Shown piece after piece: positions 17,584 to 27,865 of a DNA stretch of 64,000 nucleotides. The stretch comes from Virgibacillus_P tibetensis. Lineage in GTDB: Bacteria; Bacillota; Bacilli; Bacillales; Amphibacillaceae. How positions within the stretch are numbered: position 1 is the first letter of the stretch; every line of letters starts with the position of its first letter. Under the pieces are notes generated by a model. It was not told the origin of the DNA. It saw only the letters and a program-made list of their open reading frames with translations, and ran no database searches. The position numbers and the translations under genes are program-made. The stretch spans positions 671,207 through 735,206 of the forward strand of contig NZ_JARZFX010000002.1 in the NCBI RefSeq assembly GCF_036026595.1, written 5' to 3'.

Positions 17584-20500
17584 TTATTGATGAGCTTGAA
17601 TAATTTGCTCTTTTGCCTTTGTAACATCACTGATCTCTTTTGTTGAATATACGGAGAGTTTTAATTCTAGTGAAAAGGCTTCAAATTTACATCGATATTT
17701 ATCCAGTTGATCCTGGCCACATGAATTAGAACCTAACCCATTTTGCTGATAATCTAAATGAAGAGTTATATAATCCCGCTTCACCAAATCAATCGTATGT
17801 TTTGCCTTCTCCAGGTCAGACACTTCGTAATGGCTTGCACTGAAATCAAAGGTCGCCTTGTTTCCAACTGCCATCAGCCCCGTACCTTGTCTATTTATCA
17901 GCCTTGCCCAATGTGTATCCGTCCTATTTCCATTTTCCTGCGGATGAACATAATTTGTAAATAACCCATCTACGCTTCGCTCATATACACCCATCAAATT
18001 AGCCTCTTTGGAATCACTGTACGACTCACCAGGACCTCTTCCATACCAGCGGACATCGTCACATTCTTTATTTATCTTCAACTCCACACCAATTCTCGGA
18101 ATCATTGCTGGTGCATTTTGAATCATTCCGCCTGGTGTACCAGAAACGTTGAACAAAATATCGCCGTTAGGATAAATGCTGTATTGATACAAACACTCAT
18201 AATACCAGGCAGAATTCGTTGTACCGTTTATTGTTTTAACGGTAAGTTGAACCATATCTTTATCCTGCTTGTAATCCACGCTCTCAACCATCTCATGCCA
18301 TAGATGCATAAAGTACTTTTCTTTATAGTCTTTTAAAAGGTACATATCATTATCAATCGGTGCTCTCCAGAACTGCAATTTGGGGCCATTTTCAACAATC
18401 TCCACACCATTTTTCTTCCATGAAGTCATTTGGCCATTTACTTTATCAAAACATACCTCTACTTCTTCCCCCGCAACGGTTAAAGAATAAGGTGTTTCTG
18501 TTACCGTTAAGTCACCTGTTGGCAGGAAGGTAAGTGGTTCTGTTTTAATTGGCAGCTTAAATTGAGCAGTAGCCAGTTCCTGTCCATGTTTACTCCACTT
18601 GAAATCACGATTGGTGACATAAGAGAGGCTCAAATAATAATCTGTTCCCAGTTCTTTAAGGTTTGTTAAGTCATAATCCAATTCTATTTCCTTCATTGCT
18701 CTTGCAGGAATGTTGGTTAATGGCACAGTTCCGGTCTGTATAACCCCTCCATCTTTTTCTATCGAATAATGCAAGGTAAGATGGTCTAAGGAAATAAAAT
18801 CATATTTATTCTCAATTTGTAACCTGCCATTAGCCAGATCAATAGATGTTGTATGGACTGGCTCTATTATTTTTTTGTATTCCAATAAAGCAGGTGAAGG
18901 GGTGCGATCAGGCATTAATAGCCCATCAATACAGAAATTTCCGTTCGTCGGTTCATCACCAAAGTCACCACCATAGCGGTAATAAACGTTTCCATTTTCA
19001 TCCGTTGATTGTATACCATGATCAAACCATTCCCAGATAAACCCACCCTGCAGCTGTTCATACTGGTAAACCAGTTCCTGATACTCCTTTAAACCACCAG
19101 GACCATTCCCCATTGCATGCCCATACTCGCAATGAACATGAGGTTTCTCTGTTGTTTCCGCAATAGTTTTCAGCGTTTTTCTTTCTTTATCATCACTCTC
19201 GAGCCATGTATACATGGTGGAGTACACATCTGCAACCTCTGCCTTGGAATCACCTTCATAATGAACAAGCCGAGTCGGATCGATTTCCCTGCAGACTTTT
19301 GCCATTTCCCTGAAATTATGTCCAAAACCAGACTCATTTCCTAATGACCACATTATGATAGATGGATGGTTTTTATCTCTTTGAACCATTCTGATCAAGC
19401 GGTCAGTATGCATTTTCTCCCATTTGGGATCATCAGCAATCCAGTTATAATTATTCGTCAGTTCAAAACCGTGGCACTCTACATCCGCTTCATCAATCAC
19501 ATACATTCCATACTGATCGCAAAGCTCGTACAAAAATGGCGAATTCGGGTAATGTGCTGTACGGATTGCATTTATATTGTGCTGCTTCATGAGACGAATA
19601 TCTTTTACAATATCCTCTTTAGAAACAACCCTGCCTGTAACAGGATGATAATCATGACGATTAACTCCTTTTAATTTGATGGCAATCCCATTTACTGTGA
19701 AAGTCTTCCCTTTTAATTCCACTTGGCGAAAACCGACCTGCTGTGGGATGACTTCAATTAATTGCTCATCTGATTGAACAGTTAATAATAATGTATATAA
19801 ATTTGGATCTTCTGCACTCCATAGTTGAGGATCGTTAATCGTTTCACATATGGAAAAGCTTTCTTCAAGCTGCTGTTCGCCTAAAATAACCGTTTGTTGT
19901 TTATCATCAAGCAACTCATAAGCTAAGGTGAGTCCCGCATTTTTGCCACGGATATTCCCTGTAATCTTTAATTGACCAGTCGAAAAATTATCTTTTAAAA
20001 CGGTTTCCACTTTAAAGTCATCCATTCCGAATTTTGGTTGTGTATATAATTCCACATCCCTGAAAATCCCACTTAACCACCACATGTCCTGATCCTCTAA
20101 ATAAGTACCATCTGACCATTGATAGACTCGGACGGTAATTTCATTTTTTCCGGATTGTAACCACGAAGTAATATCGAATTCAGATGTGATGCGAGCACCT
20201 TTACTGTATCCTGCTTCTACTCCGTTGACCCAAATGTGAAAAGCCGAATCAACCCCATGAAAACGAAGAATAATATCTTCGTCAAACCATCCCTCATCAA
20301 TAGTGAAGCTTCGTTTATAAATACCGGTCGGGTTATCGGAAGGCACGTAGGGTGGACGAATCGGAAAGTTGTACCATAAATCCGAGTAATGCATCTTTCC
20401 ATACCCTTCCATTTGCCAATTGCTTGGGACCTGAATAGTATCCCACTCACGATTATCAAAACCGACCTTTTCAAAACCAACAGGTGAGTACTCCGGTGCT

Positions 20501-20670
20501 GGCAGAAATAAGAAGTCCCACATCCCGTTCAGACTCTTAAAATGATGACCGTATCCCGCGTCCCCTGCAAGTGCACCTTGCTTCGTTGGAAAAGACCGAA
20601 AAAAAGCTCTGGGCTTCATCCGGTTTATATCAGTTTTTGTGATATCCTCCCACACTTTATAATCTCGCAT
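17584..20670 (-). CDS. lacZ: Beta-galactosidase, GH2 (LacZ)
   Basis: Cytosolic hydrolase of terminal beta-galactosides, 1028 aa, the full LacZ length. Order is a sugar-binding jelly roll (about 45-215), an immunoglobulin-like domain, a TIM barrel (about 325-620) and a C-terminal beta-galactosidase small-chain domain. Acid/base Glu446 lies in MWSLGNESGFG and nucleophile Glu515 in HVHCEYGHAMGNG; RHDYHP is near 338. No signal peptide, so substrates must be imported as oligosaccharides, presumably by the adjacent importers. GGAGAGGAG precedes the ATG. Confidence 0.96.
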   Translation of the reverse strand: MRDYKVWEDITKTDINRMKPRAFFRSFPTKQGALAGDAGYGHHFKSLNGMWDFLFLPAPEYSPVGFEKVGFDNREWDTIQVPSNWQMEGYGKMHYSDLWYNFPIRPPYVPSDNPTGIYKRSFTIDEGWFDEDIILRFHGVDSAFHIWVNGVEAGYSKGARITSEFDITSWLQSGKNEITVRVYQWSDGTYLEDQDMWWLSGIFRDVELYTQPKFGMDDFKVETVLKDNFSTGQLKITGNIRGKNAGLTLAYELLDDKQQTVILGEQQLEESFSICETINDPQLWSAEDPNLYTLLLTVQSDEQLIEVIPQQVGFRQVELKGKTFTVNGIAIKLKGVNRHDYHPVTGRVVSKEDIVKDIRLMKQHNINAIRTAHYPNSPFLYELCDQYGMYVIDEADVECHGFELTNNYNWIADDPKWEKMHTDRLIRMVQRDKNHPSIIMWSLGNESGFGHNFREMAKVCREIDPTRLVHYEGDSKAEVADVYSTMYTWLESDDKERKTLKTIAETTEKPHVHCEYGHAMGNGPGGLKEYQELVYQYEQLQGGFIWEWFDHGIQSTDENGNVYYRYGGDFGDEPTNGNFCIDGLLMPDRTPSPALLEYKKIIEPVHTTSIDLANGRLQIENKYDFISLDHLTLHYSIEKDGGVIQTGTVPLTNIPARAMKEIELDYDLTNLKELGTDYYLSLSYVTNRDFKWSKHGQELATAQFKLPIKTEPLTFLPTGDLTVTETPYSLTVAGEEVEVCFDKVNGQMTSWKKNGVEIVENGPKLQFWRAPIDNDMYLLKDYKEKYFMHLWHEMVESVDYKQDKDMVQLTVKTINGTTNSAWYYECLYQYSIYPNGDILFNVSGTPGGMIQNAPAMIPRIGVELKINKECDDVRWYGRGPGESYSDSKEANLMGVYERSVDGLFTNYVHPQENGNRTDTHWARLINRQGTGLMAVGNKATFDFSASHYEVSDLEKAKHTIDLVKRDYITLHLDYQQNGLGSNSCGQDQLDKYRCKFEAFSLELKLSVYSTKEISDVTKAKEQIIQAHQ

Positions 20671-20696
20671 AATACTTCTCCTCTCCTATATGAAAT

Positions 20697-21632
20697 CTAT
20701 TGACCTTTCTGTATTACACGTCTTCCTTTATAATTAACAGCAATTATTCCAATCGCCACCAGCATCAAAGCTCCAATAATAAACAGATCCAATTGCTCTC
20801 CAGGAATAAACATCGCTGACAAAATAGCTCCAGAAACAGGCGTGATAAATTTAAACATACTTATTTCGCCTGCTTTATTAAATTTTAAAAGCGAATACCA
20901 AAGGCCGAATGCTGCCGCTGAAAGGAATATAGAATAAATAAACAGTCCCCAGCCAAGTGGTGTAAATGTCATCGCATTTTCACTCAATTGCGGAACTCCA
21001 ATTATCAAAAGGGCCGATGCACCGATCGTTAGCTGCCAGCCCGTTATGGCGAAGGGGTGAATGCCTACCGCCAGTTCTTTAGCCAGGATTGTAGCTACAG
21101 CACCTGTAAGTGCAGACAAAATCATGTATCCCTCACCGGTTAATTGAAAGCTCAACTGGAATTCCTGCCCCCAGTTTGCGACAACCACCCCAGCAAAGCC
21201 TGCAATCAGACCAATTGTTTTTTTCCAATTCATTCGATCATTACTATAGAAGAAATGGGCCAGCAGCACGGTGAAAAATGTGCCACTTGATACAAGGATC
21301 GCACCTTGCATACCTGACACCTTTCCAAGACCATTATAAAAAAAGTAATATTGCAAGGCTGTTTGCAGCAAACCAAGCAAGGTTAGGAACATCAGCTGTC
21401 TGCGTGTAACAACTAACCATTTACGATTCGTAATAAACAGACCAACCAACAGAATCAGCCCTGCCAGTAGAAAACGCATGCCTGCAAATACAATTTTAGC
21501 AATGTCATCATCCGGCGCCATCTGTAATTCTTCATAACTTACTTTTAATACCGGAAAAGCACTGCCCCATAATATGGAACAAAATATAGCAATAAAAACT
21601 ACAACCCATTTCTTTTGAAAAATACTATTCAC
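20697..21632 (-). CDS. EamA-family (DMT) transporter
   Basis: Membrane protein of 311 aa with about ten hydrophobic segments in two EamA repeats (around 10-145 and 165-300); characteristic WGSAFPVLK is near residue 23. Such proteins export or import small metabolites. Start is GTG at 21632, with GGAGATG upstream. Placed between the glycosidase and lacZ genes; its substrate is unknown. Confidence 0.85.
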   Translation of the reverse strand: MNSIFQKKWVVVFIAIFCSILWGSAFPVLKVSYEELQMAPDDDIAKIVFAGMRFLLAGLILLVGLFITNRKWLVVTRRQLMFLTLLGLLQTALQYYFFYNGLGKVSGMQGAILVSSGTFFTVLLAHFFYSNDRMNWKKTIGLIAGFAGVVVANWGQEFQLSFQLTGEGYMILSALTGAVATILAKELAVGIHPFAITGWQLTIGASALLIIGVPQLSENAMTFTPLGWGLFIYSIFLSAAAFGLWYSLLKFNKAGEISMFKFITPVSGAILSAMFIPGEQLDLFIIGALMLVAIGIIAVNYKGRRVIQKGQ

Positions 21633-21677
21633 GCAATGTCATCTCCTAAGCTGTGTAAAGCAAAAGTATTTCTACAT

Positions 21678-21708
21678 TAGAATACACCTAGTAATAAGGT
21701 GTATTCTA
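21678..21708 (-). terminator. Hairpin after the GH63/GH37-like gene
   Basis: Perfect 12-bp stem TAGAATACACCT/AGGTGTATTCTA with a 7-base loop that includes the glycosidase stop codon. There is no T run after it, so it may stabilise the upstream mRNA rather than terminate. Confidence 0.5.
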
Positions 21709-23409
21709 TTCATTAATTTCTATATATTCATTTCCCAGGATTAGAAATACGCTCGACGTCCATGTAAAAGCCCGATCTCTCAAACCTTCCCCTGTTAAGG
21801 CATTAAAGTTTTCCGCCATTCCATTATTCGTAGCCATTTCACAATACTTATGCGCAAGCTCTTGAGCAAATTTCTTTTCGCCCGAGGATTTAAGACCATC
21901 AATAATTAACATAGTCGACGGTGCCCATATAGGACCCCTCCAGTACCCATCATCTAAATAATACGGACTGCTAACACTTTCCGTTGCAAGTCCATGTTTC
22001 GTCAGGAATCTATCTTTATCTTTAAGTCCTGCAATAAGCGCTGAACGAATGTGATCTGGCAACCGTTTTCCGAGAATGATTGGCATAAATAATAATAAAC
22101 TATCCCCAGAAGTGACCTCTTCCCCCAAGTGTTTAGCTATAAAGCGATCTCCTACCCAAAAATAACTTATCATGTCATCTAGTAATTTATCAGCTAATTG
22201 CTCCCATTTTCTTTTCTCTTCTTCTAATTCTAACAAGGAAGCAAGTTCAGATAGTGTTTCCATTTGTAGGATTAAAAAGGCGCATAGGTCTGGACTCTCT
22301 ACTGGGATTCCTTCATGAAAAACAGTACTATTATCCCAGCCACTGTCATTTCCATGATGGTATTCAGGAATGCTATTATTATCACTATCCCGATGCTTGA
22401 TATACCATGTTGTCCATCTAGAAAGAGGAAGGTATATTTCTTTTAATTTGTCCGTTGAAAACTTATCGGTATGTTTTAACATCCAGGACAATGCCCAGCC
22501 ATGAATTGGAGGTTTACTACAATTCCAATAGGCAAACTCATTATTCATAAAGTCTGGAATAAGCCCGCTTGGGTCTTGAACATCAAAGAAAATCATAAAT
22601 TGATCCCATGCAAGTTCCGGATTTTCCTGGACTAAAGCCATTGCATTAAAACAATGATCCCAGCTCCAAATATTGGTCATCCAATTCTTCGACATGTACA
22701 TGGCCTGTCTTGTTAGGTAACCTTCTTTTTTCACAACACAGGACCACGTTATATATGACGCAAGCTGTTTCCCGGACTCGTATACACTGGGAACTGTCAA
22801 GGTATTTGCAAGCCAATATTCGTACTCCTTTTTCACCTTTTCTATAGCCGCATCAAAAGTAACATCATATTCTCTTGGAGTATAGCTAGTCATAAACTCC
22901 TCTATTACACCGTCCATTCGACATGTTTTATCATCCGGTATAAAATCTGCAACTACCTGAGAGCAGCCATTTACTTCCCAGGGTGCATCTAATACTAATT
23001 CTCCTGTTAACGGCGTTAACATAAATCTTATTTTCTTAGAGAAAACATTCACTTGCCAACTTTTCTCTTTATGAAAAAAAGCATTGTCATATGCTTCAGT
23101 TACAAGCGACATTCTTAAACCGGCATTCTCCCCATAAACGCGTACATAATCAGATTCAGGATAAGCAAAACTAACATAGCCTTCTTCTGCCTGAAAACGG
23201 AGACAGGTAGCATCCGCAATTGTTTTGAATGGTACCGTCTTTCCATTTTGAATGACATCTAATTTAAATAAAGCCCCATTGCCTTCATCCCCACCCCTAA
23301 TATTACGTAGGTATATTCCTTCGGTAATATTTTGATCACCTGTTAAATACGAAATACTAAGGTATGAACCAAAACGGCTAAATGGAATATGTTTAAGATC
23401 AAAGTTCAT
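21706..23409 (-). CDS. GH63/GH37-like (alpha/alpha)6-barrel glycoside hydrolase
   Basis: Cytosolic protein of 567 aa without a signal peptide. An N-terminal beta-rich region (1-190) precedes a six-hairpin barrel with the clan motifs KNWMTNIWSWDHCFNA near 245, HHGNDSGWDNSTVF near 355, DDGYWRGPIWAPSTML near 490 and FTWTSSVFLIL at the end. The Asp in NDSGWDNS and a Glu in the GMAENFNALTGEG segment are candidate catalytic residues. The architecture resembles mannosylglycerate hydrolase/alpha-glucosidase members of GH63 and also trehalase. It probably acts on a sugar brought in by the importer whose permease gene precedes it. Confidence 0.75.
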   Translation of the reverse strand: MNFDLKHIPFSRFGSYLSISYLTGDQNITEGIYLRNIRGGDEGNGALFKLDVIQNGKTVPFKTIADATCLRFQAEEGYVSFAYPESDYVRVYGENAGLRMSLVTEAYDNAFFHKEKSWQVNVFSKKIRFMLTPLTGELVLDAPWEVNGCSQVVADFIPDDKTCRMDGVIEEFMTSYTPREYDVTFDAAIEKVKKEYEYWLANTLTVPSVYESGKQLASYITWSCVVKKEGYLTRQAMYMSKNWMTNIWSWDHCFNAMALVQENPELAWDQFMIFFDVQDPSGLIPDFMNNEFAYWNCSKPPIHGWALSWMLKHTDKFSTDKLKEIYLPLSRWTTWYIKHRDSDNNSIPEYHHGNDSGWDNSTVFHEGIPVESPDLCAFLILQMETLSELASLLELEEEKRKWEQLADKLLDDMISYFWVGDRFIAKHLGEEVTSGDSLLLFMPIILGKRLPDHIRSALIAGLKDKDRFLTKHGLATESVSSPYYLDDGYWRGPIWAPSTMLIIDGLKSSGEKKFAQELAHKYCEMATNNGMAENFNALTGEGLRDRAFTWTSSVFLILGNEYIEINE

Positions 23410-23473
23410 TTACATCTTCTCCTGCTATTTATTGTATAAGATAGAATACTAACTCGTCTCAGAAATCTAATTT

Positions 23474-24298
23474 CTATTTAACAGAACCAGATATCCCTTC
23501 GATAAAATAACGTTGCATTAAAATAAAAACAATTACTACCGGTAGCAATGATATCGTCGCACCTGCTGCCATACCAGTCCAGTCAGTCTGGTATTTTCCA
23601 ACAAATGAAAGCATTCCAACCGCCAACGTCCTTAATTCCGGATTATTCAACGTCAATACGAGTGGGATTAAAAAAGAACTCCACGTCCATATAAATTGCA
23701 TGATTACTGCAGTAGCAATAACAGGTTTGGCAGATGGAAGTATAATCTTATAGAAAGTTCTTAGAAATCCACTTCCATCTATAGATGCTGATTCCTCTAT
23801 TTCTTTTGGTATTCGTGAGAAGAATGCAGCAAACAAGAGAATAAAAAGCACATGTGCTCCACTTGACTCAGCTAAGATAACACCGTAAAGCGTATTGGAT
23901 AACCCCAAGTATTTCATTAGTTCATATAGAGGAATTATCGTATATCCAGTTGGTATAAACATAAGAGCACCTATACAAACGATAACAGCTTTTCTTCCAG
24001 GAAAGTCCACACGCCCAAGAGCATATCCAGTTAAACAACTCAATGTAACGACTATTAAGACAGTACCTAGCGTGATGAGAACTGAGTTAATAAAGTAGGT
24101 GGAAAAGTTCGCCACATCCCATGCCCTAGCATAGTTCTCCCAGTTTAACTTTTCTGGAATCGGATTAACCCCAGAAGTCAAAAAGGATGAATTCGTTTTT
24201 AGTGAAGAGGATATCATCCAGATAAATGGATAGATCCACATTAAACCGAAAACAATTAAAAACAAATGAATAAAAATTCTTCCTGTTTTTGTATTCAT
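23474..24298 (-). CDS. CUT1 sugar ABC permease, MalG-type (importer 2)
   Basis: Inner-membrane permease of 274 aa, six predicted segments. EAA loop EESASIDGSGFLRTFYKIIL near residue 180. GGGGTGAAGTAAGG precedes its ATG. It starts two bases after the MalF-type partner ends and is followed by the glycosidase gene, 64 bases on. Confidence 0.92.
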   Translation of the reverse strand: MNTKTGRIFIHLFLIVFGLMWIYPFIWMISSSLKTNSSFLTSGVNPIPEKLNWENYARAWDVANFSTYFINSVLITLGTVLIVVTLSCLTGYALGRVDFPGRKAVIVCIGALMFIPTGYTIIPLYELMKYLGLSNTLYGVILAESSGAHVLFILLFAAFFSRIPKEIEESASIDGSGFLRTFYKIILPSAKPVIATAVIMQFIWTWSSFLIPLVLTLNNPELRTLAVGMLSFVGKYQTDWTGMAAGATISLLPVVIVFILMQRYFIEGISGSVK

Positions 24299-24300
24299 CC

Positions 24301-25257
24301 TTACTTCACCCCCATGTTCAGGTTGTTTTTGTTTTTATTTTTATTTACCTTCAACACTACCCAACCTAGCAATAGACTTATGATGAATACAGTCACTCCC
24401 AATACAACTCCGACAGTAGAAGCATAACCGACTTGGGAAGGACCTTCAGCTGCAAATGCGAACCTGTAAATATACAGCTCCAGTGTTTCTGTTGAATAAT
24501 ACGGACCACCATTTGTCAGTGTTTTCACCAAATCAAACACCCTCATGCTGCTTACAGTCGTTAATAAAAGGATAGTAGCTCCTATTGGCGCAAGTAATGG
24601 CAAGGTGACATATCGCAATGTTTGCCAATAACCTGCTCCATCTATTTTAGCTGCTTCATACAATTCTTTCGGAATCATTTGTAACCCGGTCAGCCAATAG
24701 ATCATGATAATACCTATTTCTTTCCATGACCCCACAATAATTAAAACCAACATGGCGGTTACAGGATTTATCAGCCATGGAACTGCCTGATCTATCAATC
24801 CAATCCCTTGCAACACTTGGTTTACAAGACCTTGGTTTCCAAAAATATTCTTCATAATAATACCTACAATTGCGGTAGTGGTTACCACTGGAAGGAAGTA
24901 AACTGTTCGGTAAAAGCTTCTTCCTTTGAGCCTCGGATCATTAAGTATTAATGCCAGAATTAAAGCAAACGTTATTGATATAGTAGTAAATCCAGCAGTG
25001 TAAATAAATGTATTTTTAAAGGCATTCCAGAATTTCTCTTCTGTAAAAACTTTTAAATAATTATTAAATCCAACAAAGTTACTTAGAGGGCCTATACCTG
25101 ACCAGTCATAAAAGGAATACACATAACTCATTATAATGGGATACAGTGACAGTCCAAAGAACACAACTACTTGTGGCAAAATAAATAGATATGCCCACAT
25201 ATAACGTTGTCTGGTTTGTTTATTCACTTTCTGTTTTGTTGTAGTCTTCAAAATCAT
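24301..25257 (-). CDS. CUT1 sugar ABC permease, MalF-type (importer 2)
   Basis: Permease of about 318 aa with six predicted segments following a basic N-terminus (TTTKQKVNKQTRQRY). EAA loop YEAAKIDGAGYWQTLRYVTL near residue 220. GAGGGAG is very close to the ATG at 25257, so the TTG two codons later (25251) may be the true start. Follows the binding protein gene by 110 bases. Confidence 0.9.
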   Translation of the reverse strand: MILKTTTKQKVNKQTRQRYMWAYLFILPQVVVFFGLSLYPIIMSYVYSFYDWSGIGPLSNFVGFNNYLKVFTEEKFWNAFKNTFIYTAGFTTISITFALILALILNDPRLKGRSFYRTVYFLPVVTTTAIVGIIMKNIFGNQGLVNQVLQGIGLIDQAVPWLINPVTAMLVLIIVGSWKEIGIIMIYWLTGLQMIPKELYEAAKIDGAGYWQTLRYVTLPLLAPIGATILLLTTVSSMRVFDLVKTLTNGGPYYSTETLELYIYRFAFAAEGPSQVGYASTVGVVLGVTVFIISLLLGWVVLKVNKNKNKNNLNMGVK

Positions 25258-25367
25258 CTCTCCCTCTAGCGAACAATACATCTATGTATTTAATAGGGCT
25301 AACTACTTTTTTACACATCATCTTTAAAGTAGTTAGCCAAACTAAGACTCAATACCTTATTATTTTA

Positions 25368-26804
25368 TTACCTATCTAACTCTTCGTAATCTTCACTTGT
25401 ATATGGTTCGTACGGTGTCCAATTAGGAAACTGGAAATCTTCCCTACTCACATTTTCATTATTTTCAATCGCTTCGCTGAATACCTCATTATAATCATCA
25501 CTGAATTTTTGAAGGGTACCTTCTAAATCATCAATCTGGCCAGTTAAATATCCCATTAAAATAGCTCCAATATCCGTGTCTGGTGCGTTCTTTTGTAATT
25601 CTAAACGAACATCTTGTGTGTCCGGATTTAATACGACCGGGTTTGGTACAGGTATTGACATATCTAAAAATATATCTGAAATATCATTGACTTCTTCAAA
25701 AGGAAGTTCTACATCTATTTCCGCTGCATCTTTAGCAATTAGAGGTTCCCCATCTTTTAGTATCTCAGCATACATATTTTCTTGTAAAAACTCCAGGAAG
25801 ATTTTCACTTCGTCAAAATGTTCTGTGTTTTGTGATACATAAAGGCCATCATTGCTTACTAGACGAAATTCACCATACTGTTGCCCGTCTGGATTTTTGG
25901 TAGGCAGTTTAACTACTCCCCAGTCGTTAAAACCATCTTCATGCAACAACTGACCTGTCCAGTTTCCATCAAGTAAGAATGTAGCCTGACCCGCAATAAA
26001 TAATTCTCTTGCAACTGTTGAATCAGTTTCTAATGAAGATGGGGATAAGCTGTTATTTTCTAAAAGATCCTTCATATACTTCATTGTTTCTATATAACCT
26101 TCTGTAGCATATTTATAATCTCCGTTTTCATAATCATATCCACTCTCCGGAGATAATTCGGTGGACATTAATTGAGTAACAGCCCTTACTAACCAGCCTG
26201 ATTGCCCTCCAAAAATCAACCCATAGGAGGATCCATTAGACAGTTCATAAATCTCTGTACTAATCTCTTTCATATCAGCCCAAGTTTCTGGAACTCTTTC
26301 AATCCCTAAGTCTGCTAAAACATTTTTATTGTAGAACATATAATACGTACCACCTTTATATACCGGAAATAAATATACATCTCCATTTACAGAGGCATTA
26401 CCTTCATCAAAAACCCCTTCTGTATATTCAGCTCGAACTTCTTTAGGAAATACATCATTCAATTCTCGTACTAAATTTAATTCTACTAATTCATTAATTG
26501 TAAAAGAATCTGTACTGAAAATATCTGGTAGATTGTCATCAGAGATAGCCGCTTGATATTCAGCTTCACTGGACTCCACATTCACGTTATTTAAATCTAC
26601 TTTGATTCTGGGATTTTCTTTTTCAAATTCGTCTATTAATATAGGTAAATAGGTCCTTCCAGCTGCAACGTTATTCCAGTATCTGATTGTAATTTCGTCA
26701 GAATCGCCACTACCACTAGACTTTGAATCCCCACTTTGACAACCAGTAAGTATTATTCCAATTAGTATAGAAAAACCAAGTAATAACCACAATTTCTTTT
26801 TCAT
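25368..26804 (-). CDS. Sugar-binding lipoprotein (importer 2)
   Basis: Extracellular solute-binding protein of 478 aa with lipobox ILTGCQ (Cys22) and a Ser/Gly-rich linker. Motifs such as ITIRYWNNVAAGRTYLPILI near 38 and FPVYKGGTYYMFYNKNVLADL near 150 place it in the carbohydrate family. GAGGAGGAATTATTA precedes the ATG. First gene of importer 2; the 229-base gap upstream carries a palindrome but no promoter I can define. Confidence 0.92.
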   Translation of the reverse strand: MKKKLWLLLGFSILIGIILTGCQSGDSKSSGSGDSDEITIRYWNNVAAGRTYLPILIDEFEKENPRIKVDLNNVNVESSEAEYQAAISDDNLPDIFSTDSFTINELVELNLVRELNDVFPKEVRAEYTEGVFDEGNASVNGDVYLFPVYKGGTYYMFYNKNVLADLGIERVPETWADMKEISTEIYELSNGSSYGLIFGGQSGWLVRAVTQLMSTELSPESGYDYENGDYKYATEGYIETMKYMKDLLENNSLSPSSLETDSTVARELFIAGQATFLLDGNWTGQLLHEDGFNDWGVVKLPTKNPDGQQYGEFRLVSNDGLYVSQNTEHFDEVKIFLEFLQENMYAEILKDGEPLIAKDAAEIDVELPFEEVNDISDIFLDMSIPVPNPVVLNPDTQDVRLELQKNAPDTDIGAILMGYLTGQIDDLEGTLQKFSDDYNEVFSEAIENNENVSREDFQFPNWTPYEPYTSEDYEELDR

Positions 26805-26948
26805 TAATAATTCCTCCTCATATGGGTTTTTGTAATTTTTAATTCATATTCCTCAAATTGATCCTGTTCAATAACACGATTAACTGAACTATTGTCCGGT
26901 AATTTTGACTTTTACGATGCACGTTACTGATGAAATATTTTGCCTATA

Positions 26949-26961
26949 ATGCCACTGGCAT
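26949..26961. promoter_or_regulatory. Palindrome between the two tandem importers
   Basis: ATGCCACTGGCAT is a perfect 6-bp inverted repeat around one base, in the 229-base gap upstream of importer 2. It could be an operator that separates control of the two transport systems. Nothing else in the gap is recognised. Confidence 0.3.
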
Positions 26962-27033
26962 AAAGTCTAGCTACAAGAAATGATGAGTTGAAAATATGTG
27001 TAAGAATTCTTTCTAGACTCTTCGGAGTAGACC

Positions 27034-27864
27034 TTATTCTTTTACAGAACCACCTAGAATTCCGGATATAAAATGTCTTTGGAAGAATAGGAAGAAAACT
27101 AACACTGGAACAACGGATAATGTTGTACCTAGCATTAATTGTCCATAGTCTATTCTGGCCAAACCAACCAAACTGGATAATGCTACTGGTAATGTAAACA
27201 TTTCTTTCGAGTTTAATGTGATTAGTGGCCACAGCAAACTATTCCATTGAGACATAAAAAGAAATATAGATACAGCTGCCACCGCCGGTTTCATCGTTGG
27301 AAATACAATCGAAAAGAAAATTCTAAACTCCCCCGCGCCATCAATCCGGGCAGATTCAATAATGGATAGTGGTATGGATAACATATTTTGCCTCATTAAA
27401 TAGATTGCAAAGGGAGAAGCAAGTGTTGGTAAGATAATAGCTTGATATGTATTTAACCAATCCATCCACACAATAATTTCAAACAGAGGTATAAGCATCA
27501 CCTGAAAAGGAATCATTAAGGAGCATAATATAATGAAAAAGACAGCACCCTTTCCTTTGAAATCAAACTTTGCAAAAGCATACCCAGCCATAGAACAAAT
27601 AACTACACTGATAACTGTATAGGTCACGGAGATGAATAAAGAATTCCACATAACTTTCAAAAAGTTGAGTGATTCATTTAAGTTCTTGGCGTTTTCCAGT
27701 AAATTGTTTCCAGGCAAAAAGTTAGGTGGGACACTAAATATTTTTCCGGAGGTTAGGGTTGACCCAATAGCCATCCAATAAAACGGCAAGATCGATAAGA
27801 TTACCCCTATTGATAAGAGTATATAAATAATCGTTTTATTTAAATAAACATTTTTATTCTCCAT
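27034..27864 (-). CDS. CUT1 sugar ABC permease, MalG-type (importer 3)
   Basis: Permease of 276 aa, six predicted segments; EAA loop IESARIDGAGEFRIFFSIVF near residue 180. ATG at 27864 is chosen because AGGTGA lies eight bases before it; a GTG at 27876 within the end of the MalF-type gene is the alternative. Gene order binding protein, MalF, MalG repeats that of importer 2. Confidence 0.9.
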   Translation of the reverse strand: MENKNVYLNKTIIYILLSIGVILSILPFYWMAIGSTLTSGKIFSVPPNFLPGNNLLENAKNLNESLNFLKVMWNSLFISVTYTVISVVICSMAGYAFAKFDFKGKGAVFFIILCSLMIPFQVMLIPLFEIIVWMDWLNTYQAIILPTLASPFAIYLMRQNMLSIPLSIIESARIDGAGEFRIFFSIVFPTMKPAVAAVSIFLFMSQWNSLLWPLITLNSKEMFTLPVALSSLVGLARIDYGQLMLGTTLSVVPVLVFFLFFQRHFISGILGGSVKE

Positions 27865-27865
27865 A

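Noticed and set aside
26924..27232. Short minus-strand frame downstream of importer 3
   Set aside because: It largely overlaps the 3' end of the MalG-type gene in another frame and has no family features.
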